From Streptomyces sp. L2 (GTDB lineage Bacteria; Actinomycetota; Actinomycetes; Streptomycetales; Streptomycetaceae), in the NCBI RefSeq assembly GCF_004124325.1, contig NZ_QBDT01000001.1:434001-498000 (forward strand): a DNA stretch of 64,000 nucleotides, given 5' to 3'. The position numbers and the translations under genes were made by a program. A model generated the notes under the pieces. It had not been told where the DNA came from and searched no databases. It saw nothing but the letters and a program-made list of their open reading frames with translations. The first letter of the stretch is position 1. Each line of letters starts with the position of its first letter. Below, piece by piece: positions 53,170 to 61,625 of the stretch.

Positions 53170-53230
53170 GGATGACCACCCCTTTCACCTGCACGCATTT
53201 TTCACGATCGCGGTCTGGAGTAATTGTAGG
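53170..53230. promoter_or_regulatory. divergent promoter, module B
   Basis: About 60 bases between the regulator and the cupin gene. They contain GCATTTTTCACGATCGCG and GGAGTAATTGTAGGG, which are AT-rich for this genome. A CGATCG palindrome at 53208-53213 is present. No clear copy of the TACATGTA motif of module A is seen. Confidence 0.45.
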
Positions 53231-53761
53231 GTGGACCCCGTGGAGCACAGGAACCGAGGCGACCGCGCGACCCCGCCGCCCGCCACCGGCACGGACCCGG
53301 CACACCGCACCGGGGCACCGCCCGAACAGCCCGCGCAGCCCGACCAGCCCCAACAGCCCGCGCAGCCCGCGCAGCCCGCAGAACCCGAACAGCCCGAACC
53401 GCGCGTCCTGTGTGACGCCGTGGCCCTCGCCGCCGGGCCCCCCGCTCCAGGCACGGTGCTGTGGAAGCTGGCCGAGGAGGGCCGCCAACTCGACGCCAAC
53501 GTGGTCCGGTTGGCGCCGGGCGCCCGCGTCGACACCCACACCGAGCCCCACCTGGACGTCCTGCTGCTCGTCGTCTCCGGGGACGGTGTCGTCGGCAGCG
53601 GCGCCCAGGACGAGCCCCGGGCCCTGGCGGAGGGCGCCCTGCTCTGGCTTCCGCACGGCTCTACCCGCAGCATCACCGCGGGCGAGCGCGGCCTCGCCTA
53701 CCTGACCGTGCATCGCCGCCGCCCGGGCATGCAGATCCGGTCCCGCGCCGACCTGCCGTAA
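53231..53761 (+). CDS. cupin-domain protein with Pro-Gln repeat (module B)
   Basis: A 176-residue paralogue of the cupin at 29264. After a Pro/Gln/Glu-rich N-terminus (about 20-57; repeating QPAQP and EQPEP), the cupin part matches: LWKLAEEGRQLDANVVRLAP, VDTHTEPHLDVLLLVVSGDG, LLWLPHGSTRSITAGERG and HRRRPGMQIRSR. GTG 53231 or GTG 53240 may be the start; AGGGTGG favours the second. It is divergent from the regulator, as in module A where the hemerythrin-cupin pair is divergent from fdxA-regulator. No hemerythrin or ferredoxin is present in module B. Confidence 0.8.
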   Translation: MDPVEHRNRGDRATPPPATGTDPAHRTGAPPEQPAQPDQPQQPAQPAQPAEPEQPEPRVLCDAVALAAGPPAPGTVLWKLAEEGRQLDANVVRLAPGARVDTHTEPHLDVLLLVVSGDGVVGSGAQDEPRALAEGALLWLPHGSTRSITAGERGLAYLTVHRRRPGMQIRSRADLP

Positions 53762-53818
53762 CGCCGGGACTCGGGACGGACGTTGCGCCCGGGGCCGGGA
53801 GAGCTAGGGTGCCTGCCT

Positions 53819-54265
53819 GTGAGCACGTTTACCGATGAAGACGTCCCGGGCCGCTACGGCCCCCACGCCACCACCGAGGCCGATCCGCGCCAGGTCGGGC
53901 GGGTGCGCACCGAGTACGCGCCCGCGCACGACGGCGATCCCGACCCCGGGGAGATCGTGTGGACCTGGGTGCCGTTCGAGGAGAACGACGGCCGGGGCAA
54001 GGACCGGCCGGTGCTGGTCGTCGCCCGGGAGGGGACGGGCACGCTCCTCGCCGTGCAGTTGTCCAGCAAGCGGCACGACGACGATCGCGAGTGGGTGGCG
54101 ATCGGGAGCGGCCCCTGGGACCGGTCGGGCAGGGACTCCTGGGTGGACGTCGATCGCGTCCTCCGGCTGCACGAGGCGGGCATGCGCCGCGAGGCGTGCG
54201 CCCTGGACCGCATGCGGTTCAACCTGGTCCGGCAGCGGCTGCACGAGCGCTACGGCTGGACCTGA
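53819..54265 (+). CDS. PemK/MazF-like toxin-fold protein
   Basis: A 148-residue protein with the PemK/MazF beta-barrel pattern: GEIVWTWVPFEENDGRGKDR, PVLVVAREGTGTLLAVQLSS, GSGPWDRSGRDSWVDVDRVL and DRMRFNLVRQRL. MazF toxins cut RNA; the conserved Arg of the GRGKDRPV loop is present. No antitoxin gene adjoins it: the upstream gene is a cupin, and downstream is a convergent macrodomain gene. Solitary members are found across Streptomyces, so it may not be a true toxin. GTG 53819 is used because GCCTGCCT lies before it and an ATG at 53783 would add an unconvincing lead. Confidence 0.82.
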   Translation: MSTFTDEDVPGRYGPHATTEADPRQVGRVRTEYAPAHDGDPDPGEIVWTWVPFEENDGRGKDRPVLVVAREGTGTLLAVQLSSKRHDDDREWVAIGSGPWDRSGRDSWVDVDRVLRLHEAGMRREACALDRMRFNLVRQRLHERYGWT

Positions 54266-55089
54266 CGCCAGCCCTCCAGTGAGCCGAACGCCCGCGCGAA
54301 GGCCGCCCGGACCGTCGCTTCCCGGGTGCGGTCCAGGACGCCGAACACCACGTGCTCGAAGGCCCGGCCGAACCGGCCGCCCGGTTCCAGCAGTGCGTGG
54401 AAGGCGTCCGCGACATCGGCCGGGTCGTTCTGGAAGACGCCGCAGCCCCAGGCGCCCAGCACCAGCCGGCGGTAGCCGTGGGCGGCGGCGGTCTCCAGGA
54501 CGCGCTCGGCCCGCACGGCCAGGGCGCCCGGCAGTTCGGCGGCGCGCTCCGGTGCCGTACGCCGGACGACGCCCGCGTTGGGCGCGGCGGCGGTGAGGAA
54601 GCCCGCGAGGTACGGCCGGGGAAGGAAGGCGCCCCGGTCGTCCCGGAAGACGGGCACGGCCGGGGAGTGCACGACCCGGTCGGTGTAGAACGGATCGCGG
54701 TGGGCGCGGTGGTGGTCGTAGAAGCCGCGGGCCTCAAGGAGGCACGTGTACAGGGCGGAGGCACGGCACAGGGCCTCCTCCTGCGCCTGGGCGCCGTTGA
54801 GGTAGCCGCCGCCCGGGTTGCGGGCCGATGCGAAGTTCAGGACGGCGACGGGCGCGCCGGCCAGCCGGCGGGCCGCCTCCAGGCTGCTCTCGCCCGTGAC
54901 CTCGAACAACGGATCCGCGTCGGTGGCCGGGACCACCGCAACCGGTTCCGGCCCGTACGTCCGCGTGCCCCCGCGCGCGGCCTCGATCGCCGCCACCAGG
55001 GACACCTCGCCGCCGTCCGGCGCGCGGTAGCTCCCCGCCGCCACGATCTTTTCCGTCTCGCTCGCGATCCCGCGCAGCCGTGCGCTCAC
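54250..55089 (-). CDS. TIGR02452 / PARG-like macrodomain protein
   Basis: A 279-residue microbial-type poly(ADP-ribose) glycohydrolase-like protein (DUF2263). The catalytic loop is NPGGGYLNGAQAQEEALCRA, matching the PARG GGG-x6-QEE signature, with a downstream YRRLVLGAWGCGVFQNDP that resembles the macrodomain phosphate-binding loop. Such enzymes remove ADP-ribose from targets. It overlaps the tail of the PemK-like gene by 16 bases on the opposite strand. GTG or ATG starts above 55089 lack homology. A link with the toxin-like neighbour through RNA or ADP-ribose biology is possible but unproven. Confidence 0.85.
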   Translation of the reverse strand: MSARLRGIASETEKIVAAGSYRAPDGGEVSLVAAIEAARGGTRTYGPEPVAVVPATDADPLFEVTGESSLEAARRLAGAPVAVLNFASARNPGGGYLNGAQAQEEALCRASALYTCLLEARGFYDHHRAHRDPFYTDRVVHSPAVPVFRDDRGAFLPRPYLAGFLTAAAPNAGVVRRTAPERAAELPGALAVRAERVLETAAAHGYRRLVLGAWGCGVFQNDPADVADAFHALLEPGGRFGRAFEHVVFGVLDRTREATVRAAFARAFGSLEGWRQVQP

Positions 55090-55365
55090 GGCGCCACCCC
55101 CGTGGACTCCGTGAGCGCGGGCCGCGCGTTCTCCCCCGTCGTGCTCATGAACGCATCGTGAGCGATCCTGGACGTGCGGTGCAACGGAGTTTTCCCGGCG
55201 CGGACCGTCCCGGGGAACACCCGCGGAAACGGAGATGACCGATTCGGAACGTCCCCATGGGCACCCTTGTGCGAATCCGCGCGAGGGTCTTGGGTGGGAC
55301 GAGTGCCTGCCCGGCGCACGGAAAGCCGGGCCGGTGGCATGGTGGAATCTCAGGAGGATCCCGAC

Positions 55366-56742
55366 ATGTCCGATTCACTGAACGACGGTGACGGCTGTAC
55401 GCGGCGCCGCACCGCCGTCACCGAGGCCGAGGTGGAGGCCCTGGTCAGGGGCATCTGCTTCAAGACAGGTCCGCCCCGCACCCTCGGGGTCGAAGTGGAA
55501 TGGCTCGTCCACGAGCTGCGGCTGCCGCAGCTCCCGGTGACAACCGAACGACTCGAAGCGGCCTACGCCGCCCTGCGCACCGTACCCCTGGGTTCGGCCC
55601 TCACCGTCGAACCCGGCGGCCAGCTGGAGCTCAGCTCGCCGCCCGCCGCCTCCTTGATGGAGTGCGTCGGCACCGTCTCCGCCGACCTGGACGCCGTCCG
55701 CGCGGTCCTCGCCGAGGACGGCCTCGGACTCGTCGGCGTCGGCCACGATCCCTGGCACACGCCCCGCCGGTTCCTGCGCGAACCGCGCTACGACGCCATG
55801 GAGACGTGCCTCGACCGGACCGGCACCGCCGGCCGGCACATGATGTGCACCTCGGCCTCCGTCCAGGTGTGCCTGGACGCCGGGTACGAGGAGCCCGGAC
55901 CGCTCGGCCACGAGCGGCGCTGGTGGCTGGCGCACCAGCTGGGCCCGGTCCTGGTGGCCGCGTTCGCCAACTCCCCGCTGGTCGGCCGGGAACCGACCGG
56001 CTGGCGGTCCACCCGGCAGCTGCTGTGGATGGAGATCGGCCCCGGACGGGCCGGCGCTCCCCCCGCGCAGGCGCAGCCGCGGGCCGCCTGGGCCCGGCAC
56101 GCGCTGGACGCGCCGGTGATGTGCGTCCGCCGTGACGCCGGCCCGTGGGACGTGCCCGAGGGGCTGACCTTCCGGGAGTGGACCCGCTCCGGGGCACCCC
56201 GGCCGCCCACCCGGGCGGACCTCGACTACCACCTGACCACCCTGTTCCCGCCGGTCCGCCCGCGCGGTCACCTGGAGCTGCGCATGATCGACGCGCAGCC
56301 GGGCGACGACGGCTGGATCGTACCGCTCGCGGTGACGGCGGCGCTGTTCGACGACCCGGAGGCCGCCGAGACCGCGCACCGCACGGTGAAGCCGCTCGCC
56401 GAGCGCGCCGGGGACCGGCCCGCACCGCACAACCCGCTGTGGATCGACGCGGCCCGGCACGGGCTCGCCGACCCCGAACTGCACGAGGCCGCCGTCGCCT
56501 GCTTCGCGGCGGCGCTGGAGGCCCTGCCCCGGCTCGGCGCCACCACCGAGGTGACCGACGCCGTGGCCGCTTACGCGGACCGCTACGTCCGGCGGGGCCG
56601 CTGCCCGGCCGACGACCTGCTGGACCACCTGCGGGCGGCGGGCCCGCCCGGGGTGGACCCGCTCGCACCGGACCCGGACCGCACACGGCCTCGCTCGACC
56701 GGGGGCGCCGCCGCCCACGGGAGGAAGGACATCCGCACATGA
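55366..56742 (+). CDS. egtA: glutamate-cysteine ligase for ergothioneine
   Basis: A 458-residue ligase making gamma-glutamylcysteine, the sulfur donor for ergothioneine. The GCS2-type N-terminus RTLGVEVEWLVHELRLPQLP and VEPGGQLELSSPPAASLMEC are the glutamate-ATP site signatures. HMMCTSASVQVCLDAG and HLELRMIDAQPGDDGW follow. ATG 55366 is preceded by CAGGAGGATCCCGAC, a strong ribosome binding site. Its stop overlaps egtB. The C-terminal 40 residues are Pro/Arg-rich. First gene of egtABCD. Confidence 0.95.
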   Translation: MSDSLNDGDGCTRRRTAVTEAEVEALVRGICFKTGPPRTLGVEVEWLVHELRLPQLPVTTERLEAAYAALRTVPLGSALTVEPGGQLELSSPPAASLMECVGTVSADLDAVRAVLAEDGLGLVGVGHDPWHTPRRFLREPRYDAMETCLDRTGTAGRHMMCTSASVQVCLDAGYEEPGPLGHERRWWLAHQLGPVLVAAFANSPLVGREPTGWRSTRQLLWMEIGPGRAGAPPAQAQPRAAWARHALDAPVMCVRRDAGPWDVPEGLTFREWTRSGAPRPPTRADLDYHLTTLFPPVRPRGHLELRMIDAQPGDDGWIVPLAVTAALFDDPEAAETAHRTVKPLAERAGDRPAPHNPLWIDAARHGLADPELHEAAVACFAAALEALPRLGATTEVTDAVAAYADRYVRRGRCPADDLLDHLRAAGPPGVDPLAPDPDRTRPRSTGGAAAHGRKDIRT

Positions 56743-58064
56743 CCGCCCCCGAGACCGACACGCCCGCCACCGAGACCCTGCGCGAGCGGGCGCTCGCCTC
56801 GCTGCTCACCGCCCGCGACCGCACCACCCTGCTCACCACCTGCGTCGAGGAACCCGACCTCACCGCCCAGCACTCGCCGCTGATGTCCCCACTCGTGTGG
56901 GACCTCGCGCACATCGGCAACCAGGAGGAACTGTGGCTGCTGCGGGCGGTCGGCGGCCGGGAGGCGATGCGGCCCGAGATCGACGGACTGTACGACGCCT
57001 TCGAGCACCCGCGGGCCGAACGCCCCTCGCTGCCGCTGCTGCCGCCCGGTGAGGCCCGCCGGTACGCGGCCGAGGTGCGGGGCCGGGCCCTGGATTTGCT
57101 GGAGGGCGCGGACTTCACCGGCACCCGGCTGACCGAGGCCGGCTTCGCCTTCGGGATGATCGCCCAGCACGAACAGCAGCACGACGAGACCATGCTGATC
57201 ACCCATCAGCTGCGCACCGGCCGGCAGGCTCTGACCGCGCCCGACCCGGAACCGGCCCCGCCGTTCACCGGGCCGGCCGAAGTCCTGGTCCCCGGCGGCC
57301 CGTTCACCATGGGCACCTCCACCGAGCCCTGGGCGCTGGACAACGAGCGTCCCGCGCACCCGGTGGACGTGGCACCGTTCTGGATCGACACCACCCCGGT
57401 GACGAACGCGGCGTACCAGGCGTTCATGGAGGACGGCGGCTACGGCACCGAGCGCTGGTGGACGCCTGAGGGCTGGGCGCACGTCCGGCAGCACTCCCTG
57501 ACCGCCCCGCAGTTCTGGTACCGGGAGGGCGGCCAGTGGCTGCGGCGCCGCTTCGGGATCACCGAGGTCGTCCCGCCGGACGAGCCCGTGCTGCACGTGT
57601 GCTGGTACGAGGCGGACGCCTACGCCCGCTGGGCCGGACGCCGGCTGCCCACCGAGGCGGAGTGGGAGAAGGCGGCCCGGCACGACCCGGCGACCGGCCG
57701 CTCGCGGCGCTACCCGTGGGGCGACGCCGAACCGGCGCCCGAGCACGCCAACCTGGGCCAGCGGCACCTGCGGCCCGCCCCGGCCGGCAGCTACCCCGCC
57801 GGTGAATCACCGCTTGGCATACGGCAGTTGATCGGCGACGTGTGGGAGTGGACGGCGAGCGACCTCCTGCCGTACCCGGGCTTCACGGCGTTCCCGTACA
57901 AGGAGTACTCGGAGGTGTTCTTCGGTCCCGAGTACAAGGTGCTGCGCGGCGGTTCGTTCGCCGTGGACCCGGTGGCCTGCCGGGGCACCTTCCGCAACTG
58001 GGACTACCCGATCCGCCGGCAGATCTTCTCCGGGTTCCGCACCGCCCGTTCGGAGAGCGTCTGA
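56739..58064 (+). CDS. egtB: ergothioneine sulfoxide synthase (iron-dependent)
   Basis: A 441-residue non-haem iron enzyme joining trimethylhistidine and gamma-glutamylcysteine. The N-terminal DinB-like part holds a His near residue 50 (DLAHIGNQEE) and the iron motif HEQQHDE (HX3HXE) near 150. The C-terminal FGE-sulfatase part holds FTMGTSTEPWALDNERPAHP and WEWTASDLLPYPGF, GGSFAVDPVACRGTFRNW. ATG 56739 overlaps egtA (ATGA). Length is typical. Confidence 0.96.
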   Translation: MTAPETDTPATETLRERALASLLTARDRTTLLTTCVEEPDLTAQHSPLMSPLVWDLAHIGNQEELWLLRAVGGREAMRPEIDGLYDAFEHPRAERPSLPLLPPGEARRYAAEVRGRALDLLEGADFTGTRLTEAGFAFGMIAQHEQQHDETMLITHQLRTGRQALTAPDPEPAPPFTGPAEVLVPGGPFTMGTSTEPWALDNERPAHPVDVAPFWIDTTPVTNAAYQAFMEDGGYGTERWWTPEGWAHVRQHSLTAPQFWYREGGQWLRRRFGITEVVPPDEPVLHVCWYEADAYARWAGRRLPTEAEWEKAARHDPATGRSRRYPWGDAEPAPEHANLGQRHLRPAPAGSYPAGESPLGIRQLIGDVWEWTASDLLPYPGFTAFPYKEYSEVFFGPEYKVLRGGSFAVDPVACRGTFRNWDYPIRRQIFSGFRTARSESV

Positions 58065-58843
58065 TGTGCCGTCACCTGGCCTTCGTAGGGCCCGAGGAGC
58101 CGCTGGGGCGGGTGCTCGTGGAGCCGCCGCACAGCCTGCTGCGGCAGTCGTGGGCGCCGCGGCGGCAGCGGTACGGCACGGTCAACGCCGACGGCTTCGG
58201 CGTGGGCTGGTACGCACCCGACGATCCGGTGCCGGCCCGCTACCGGCGGGCCGGACCGATCTGGGCCGACCTGTCCTTCGCCGACCTGGCCCGGGTCGTA
58301 CGCTCGGGTGCCGTGCTCGCCGCCGTACGGGACGCGACCCTGGCGGGCGCGGACGCCGAGGCGGCTGCGGCGCCGTTCGCGGACGGGCGGTGGCTGTTCA
58401 GCCACAACGGCGCGCTCACCGGCTGGCCGCACTCGGCGGCCCCGCTGGTGCCCGCGCTGCCCCCGGCCGACCTGCTGTCGCTGCGGGCGAGCACCGACTC
58501 CGCGTTCGTGTGGGCGCTGGTGCTGCACCGGCTGCGGCGGGGCGACGAGCCCGACCGGGCGCTCGGGGACACCGTGGCCCGGCTGGCCGCCGCCTGCCCC
58601 GGCTCCCGCCTGAACCTGCTGCTCACCGACGGCACCACCATCACCGCCACCACCTGGGGCGACACCCTCTGGTACCGCACGGAGCCCGGCCTGCGCACGG
58701 TCGTCGCCTCCGAGCCGTACGACGACGACCCGCTCTGGCAGGAGGTCCCCGACCGCACGCTGCTCACCGCGACCCGCGCCGGTGTACTGCTCGCGCCGGT
58801 CGAGGACCCGGAGGCCGCATCCCGTAAGGAGCCCTGTTCGTGA
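58064..58843 (+). CDS. egtC: gamma-glutamyl hercynylcysteine sulfoxide amidohydrolase
   Basis: A 259-residue class II glutamine-amidotransferase-type hydrolase that removes the glutamyl group from the EgtB product. Cys2 is the N-terminal nucleophile (MCRHLAFVGP), exposed after Met removal. NADGFGVGWYAPDD and FSHNGALTGW are conserved Ntn-hydrolase landmarks. ATG 58064 lies one base over the egtB stop. It overlaps egtD by 4 bases. Confidence 0.95.
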   Translation: MCRHLAFVGPEEPLGRVLVEPPHSLLRQSWAPRRQRYGTVNADGFGVGWYAPDDPVPARYRRAGPIWADLSFADLARVVRSGAVLAAVRDATLAGADAEAAAAPFADGRWLFSHNGALTGWPHSAAPLVPALPPADLLSLRASTDSAFVWALVLHRLRRGDEPDRALGDTVARLAAACPGSRLNLLLTDGTTITATTWGDTLWYRTEPGLRTVVASEPYDDDPLWQEVPDRTLLTATRAGVLLAPVEDPEAASRKEPCS

Positions 58844-59802
58844 GTCCCCTGCACGTCACCCGCACCCTCCCCGAGGACGCCACCGACGCCGCCCTGCGCG
58901 CCGACGTCCGCCACGGCCTCACCTCCTCCCCCAAGTCGCTGCCGCCCAAGTGGTTCTACGACGCCCGGGGCAGCGAGCTGTTCGACGAGATCACCGGACT
59001 GCCGGAGTACTACCCGACGAGGGCCGAGCGGGAGATCCTGGCCGGCCGGGCCGGGGAGATCGCCGCCGCGAGCGGCGCCCGCACCCTGGTCGAACTCGGC
59101 TCCGGCTCCTCGGAGAAGACCCGCTACCTGCTGGACGCGCTCACCGGCCTGAAGGCGTACGTTCCCGTCGACGTCAGCGAGAGCGCGCTCACCCGGGCCG
59201 GGGAGGCGCTCGTCGCCGACCGCCCGGACCTCGACGTGCACGCCCTGATCGCCGACTTCACCGCCCCCCTTGCCCTGCCCGAGACGCCCGGCCCCCGGCT
59301 GGTGGCCTTCCTCGGGGGCACCATCGGCAACCTGCTGCCCGCCGAACGGGCCGCGTTCCTGTCCGCCGTACGCACCCTGCTCGCGCCGGGCGACGGGCTG
59401 CTGCTCGGCACCGACCTGGTCAAGGACGAGGCGGTGCTGGTCCGGGCCTACGACGACGCGGCCGGGGTGACGGCCGCGTTCAACAAGAACGTCCTCGCCG
59501 TGATCGACCGCGAGCTGGGCGCCGACTTCGATCCCGGCGCCTTCGACCACGTGGCCCGGTGGGACGCCGACCGGGAGTGGATCGAGATGCGGCTGCGCTC
59601 CCGTACGGCGCAGACCGTGAAGATCCCCGCACTGGACCTCGCCGTGCACTTCGCGGCCGGCGAGGAGCTGCGCACGGAGGTGTCGGCGAAGTTCCGCAGG
59701 GACGGCGTCACCGGGGAACTCGCGGCGGCCGGGATGGAGTTGACCCACTGGTGGACGGACAAGGCGGGCCGCTTCGCCCTGTCGCTGAGCGTGGCGCGGT
59801 GA
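58840..59802 (+). CDS. egtD: L-histidine N-alpha-methyltransferase
   Basis: A 320-residue SAM-dependent enzyme making hercynine from histidine in three methylations. The N-terminus LTSSPKSLPPKWFYDARGSE and LFDEITGLPEYYPTRAEREI is specific to EgtD. The SAM site is LVELGSGSSEKTRYLLDAL, and FLGGTIGNLLPAER is another hallmark. GTG 58840 overlaps egtC. No egtE (the PLP lyase) follows; the next gene is convergent, so the last step is encoded elsewhere or done by another lyase, as in many actinobacteria. Confidence 0.96.
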   Translation: MSPLHVTRTLPEDATDAALRADVRHGLTSSPKSLPPKWFYDARGSELFDEITGLPEYYPTRAEREILAGRAGEIAAASGARTLVELGSGSSEKTRYLLDALTGLKAYVPVDVSESALTRAGEALVADRPDLDVHALIADFTAPLALPETPGPRLVAFLGGTIGNLLPAERAAFLSAVRTLLAPGDGLLLGTDLVKDEAVLVRAYDDAAGVTAAFNKNVLAVIDRELGADFDPGAFDHVARWDADREWIEMRLRSRTAQTVKIPALDLAVHFAAGEELRTEVSAKFRRDGVTGELAAAGMELTHWWTDKAGRFALSLSVAR

Positions 59803-59836
59803 ACGGGCGACCGCCGGCCGCCGTGGGCTGCCCGGA

Positions 59837-61090
59837 CTACAGCTGCGGGGTGAGCAGTTCGGTGATCTTGTGCGAGGCGCCGCGGGCCTCGGTCGCCGGG
59901 TCCGCCCCGCCCAGCACCTTGGTCATGTAGCCCTTGATCGGGTTGTCCGCCTCGACGGCGGCCCAGTCGGGCGTGTTGGGGGTCGCCCGGCCGTGCGCGG
60001 CGCCCGCCGCCATGGCGGCGACCCCCTGCTCGCCGGCCACCTTGCCCGCCAGCGACGGCTTGTTGGGCACGTAGTTCATGGTGCGGGCGAGTTCGGTGTC
60101 CCACTTCGCGCCGGTGAGCGCCCCGACGACGGCGGTCGCCGCGTACGGGATGTCGGTGTTCTGCGGGACGACGAGGTCGGAGCCGCCGGTGAAGACGGTG
60201 CCGGGCCGGGCGGCGGTCTTGCCCGGGACCGGGAAGAACCCGAGTTCGCCCTTCAGATCCGGGTTCTGCTGCACGATGGACTGGGCGAGCCCGGGTACGC
60301 CGATGATCTGCGCGACGCCGCCGGCGGCGAACACCTTGGCCTGCGGCGGGTGTTCCTCGTCGGAGTCCGCCGGGCCCCGGCCCAGGGCCTGCAGCTTCCG
60401 GTAGAACTCCATCCCGCGCAGCGCGGCCGGGGTGTCCAGGGTCCCCTGCCAGCGGTTCTCGCGCTGCACGGCGAGGTCGCCGCCCTCGTCCCAGACGAAC
60501 CCGGCCAGGGTGTACCAGTCCTGTCCGGCGAGGTAGATGCCCTGCCGGCCGCCCGTGTTCAGCTTCTCGGTGTCGGCGATCCACTGCGCGCGTGTCCTGG
60601 GCGGGGTGGTGATGCCGGCCTGCTCGAAGAGGTCCTTGCGGTAGACGACGACGCGGTTGGCCGCGTACCAGGGGATGCCGTACTGCTGGCCGCCGTCCTT
60701 GCCGGGGGCGGCGAGGCCGGGCAGCCAGTCCTGGCTGCCCCAGTCGCGCATCGACTCCAGGGTCAGGTCGGTGAGCCGGCCGTCGTCGACGTACTGCGAC
60801 ACCTGCGTGTTGCCGACCTCGATGACGTCCGGGCCCTTCCCGGACTCGGCCTTCAGCGCCGTGTGCACCTTCGCCCCGATGCCGGTCCATTCCTGGATGC
60901 GGATGTCGAGGCGGAGGTCGCTGTGGGCGCGTTCGAAGTCCTCGGTGAAGCGCTGGAGGAACTGCGGGGAGGCGCTGCCCTTCATCAGCCACACCGTGAC
61001 GGTCTGCCGGTCGTGCCCGCCCGGCAGCAGCCCGCAGCCGCTGACGAGGGAGCCGGTGACACAGAGGAGTGCGAGCAGACGACGTCTCAC
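59837..61090 (-). CDS. sugar ABC transporter substrate-binding lipoprotein
   Basis: A 417-residue extracytoplasmic binding protein (family 1). The signal ends in a lipobox, VTGSLVSGC, with the lipidated Cys at residue 19. The mature part begins TVTVWLMKGSASPQFLQRFT and includes GPDVIEVGNTQVSQYVDDGR, VFTGGSDLVVPQ and other family elements. It delivers a sugar, probably an oligosaccharide, to a permease. The permease and ATPase genes are not adjacent, which is unusual. About 95 bases upstream lies a TTGGT-ATGG-ACCAA inverted repeat like DasR/GntR sites, suggesting control by an aminosugar- or sugar-sensing regulator. GTG 61090 is the start. Confidence 0.9.
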   Translation of the reverse strand: MRRRLLALLCVTGSLVSGCGLLPGGHDRQTVTVWLMKGSASPQFLQRFTEDFERAHSDLRLDIRIQEWTGIGAKVHTALKAESGKGPDVIEVGNTQVSQYVDDGRLTDLTLESMRDWGSQDWLPGLAAPGKDGGQQYGIPWYAANRVVVYRKDLFEQAGITTPPRTRAQWIADTEKLNTGGRQGIYLAGQDWYTLAGFVWDEGGDLAVQRENRWQGTLDTPAALRGMEFYRKLQALGRGPADSDEEHPPQAKVFAAGGVAQIIGVPGLAQSIVQQNPDLKGELGFFPVPGKTAARPGTVFTGGSDLVVPQNTDIPYAATAVVGALTGAKWDTELARTMNYVPNKPSLAGKVAGEQGVAAMAAGAAHGRATPNTPDWAAVEADNPIKGYMTKVLGGADPATEARGASHKITELLTPQL

Positions 61091-61183
61091 GAGGGGTCCT
61101 GTTCTGTCTGGGTGGTGCGGACAGGGAAGGGGGCCCGGCGTGGGGGGGGCGAGTCCGGAGGCTCGTACGGGTGTGGCTGGAGT

Positions 61184-61197
61184 TTGGTATGGACCAA
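61184..61197. promoter_or_regulatory. GntR/DasR-like operator
   Basis: TTGGTATGGACCAA is a perfect TTGGT/ACCAA inverted repeat with a 4-base spacer. It resembles the dre element (TGGTCTAGACCA) of DasR and sites of related GntR regulators. It lies between the sugar-binding lipoprotein (minus) and dodecin (plus). Confidence 0.55.
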
Positions 61198-61372
61198 TGC
61201 GGACGTCAAGTGCCTATCGATGATCCGGGGGCGACGCCTCGCGGACCGGGCGCGGATACGGCACCGTGGAGTGAGCCGTGACATGTCCGTCACGGCGGAC
61301 GTGCGGCGTCCGGCACGGCGTGTCCGGACGCGGCCGGCCGGCCCCGCCGCACGGCGGAGAGGAGCAACCCGA

Positions 61373-61588
61373 ATGTCGAACCACACCTACCGGGTCACCG
61401 AGATCGTCGGCACCTCCCACGAGGGCGTCGACCAGGCCGTCCGCAACGGCATCAACCGTGCCGGCCAGACCCTGCGCAACCTGGACTGGTTCGAGGTGAC
61501 CCAGGTCCGGGGCCAGATCGAGAACGGGCAGATCGAGCACTGGCAGGTGGGTCTGAAGGTGGGGTTCCGCATCGACGACGAGGGCTGA
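61373..61588 (+). CDS. dodecin, flavin-binding
   Basis: A 71-residue dodecin: YRVTEIVGTSHEGVDQAVRN then LRNLDWFEVTQVRGQIENGQ and HWQVGLKVGFRIDDEG. Dodecins form hollow dodecamers that store FMN, riboflavin or CoA and shield them from light and radicals. The DWFEV Trp stacks on the flavin; the Gln in GQIEHWQV is also conserved. GGAGAGGAGC precedes ATG 61373. Monocistronic. Confidence 0.95.
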   Translation: MSNHTYRVTEIVGTSHEGVDQAVRNGINRAGQTLRNLDWFEVTQVRGQIENGQIEHWQVGLKVGFRIDDEG

Positions 61589-61625
61589 CCCCGCGCCGCC
61601 CCCGCCCCCGCCCCGGCTCCTGGCG

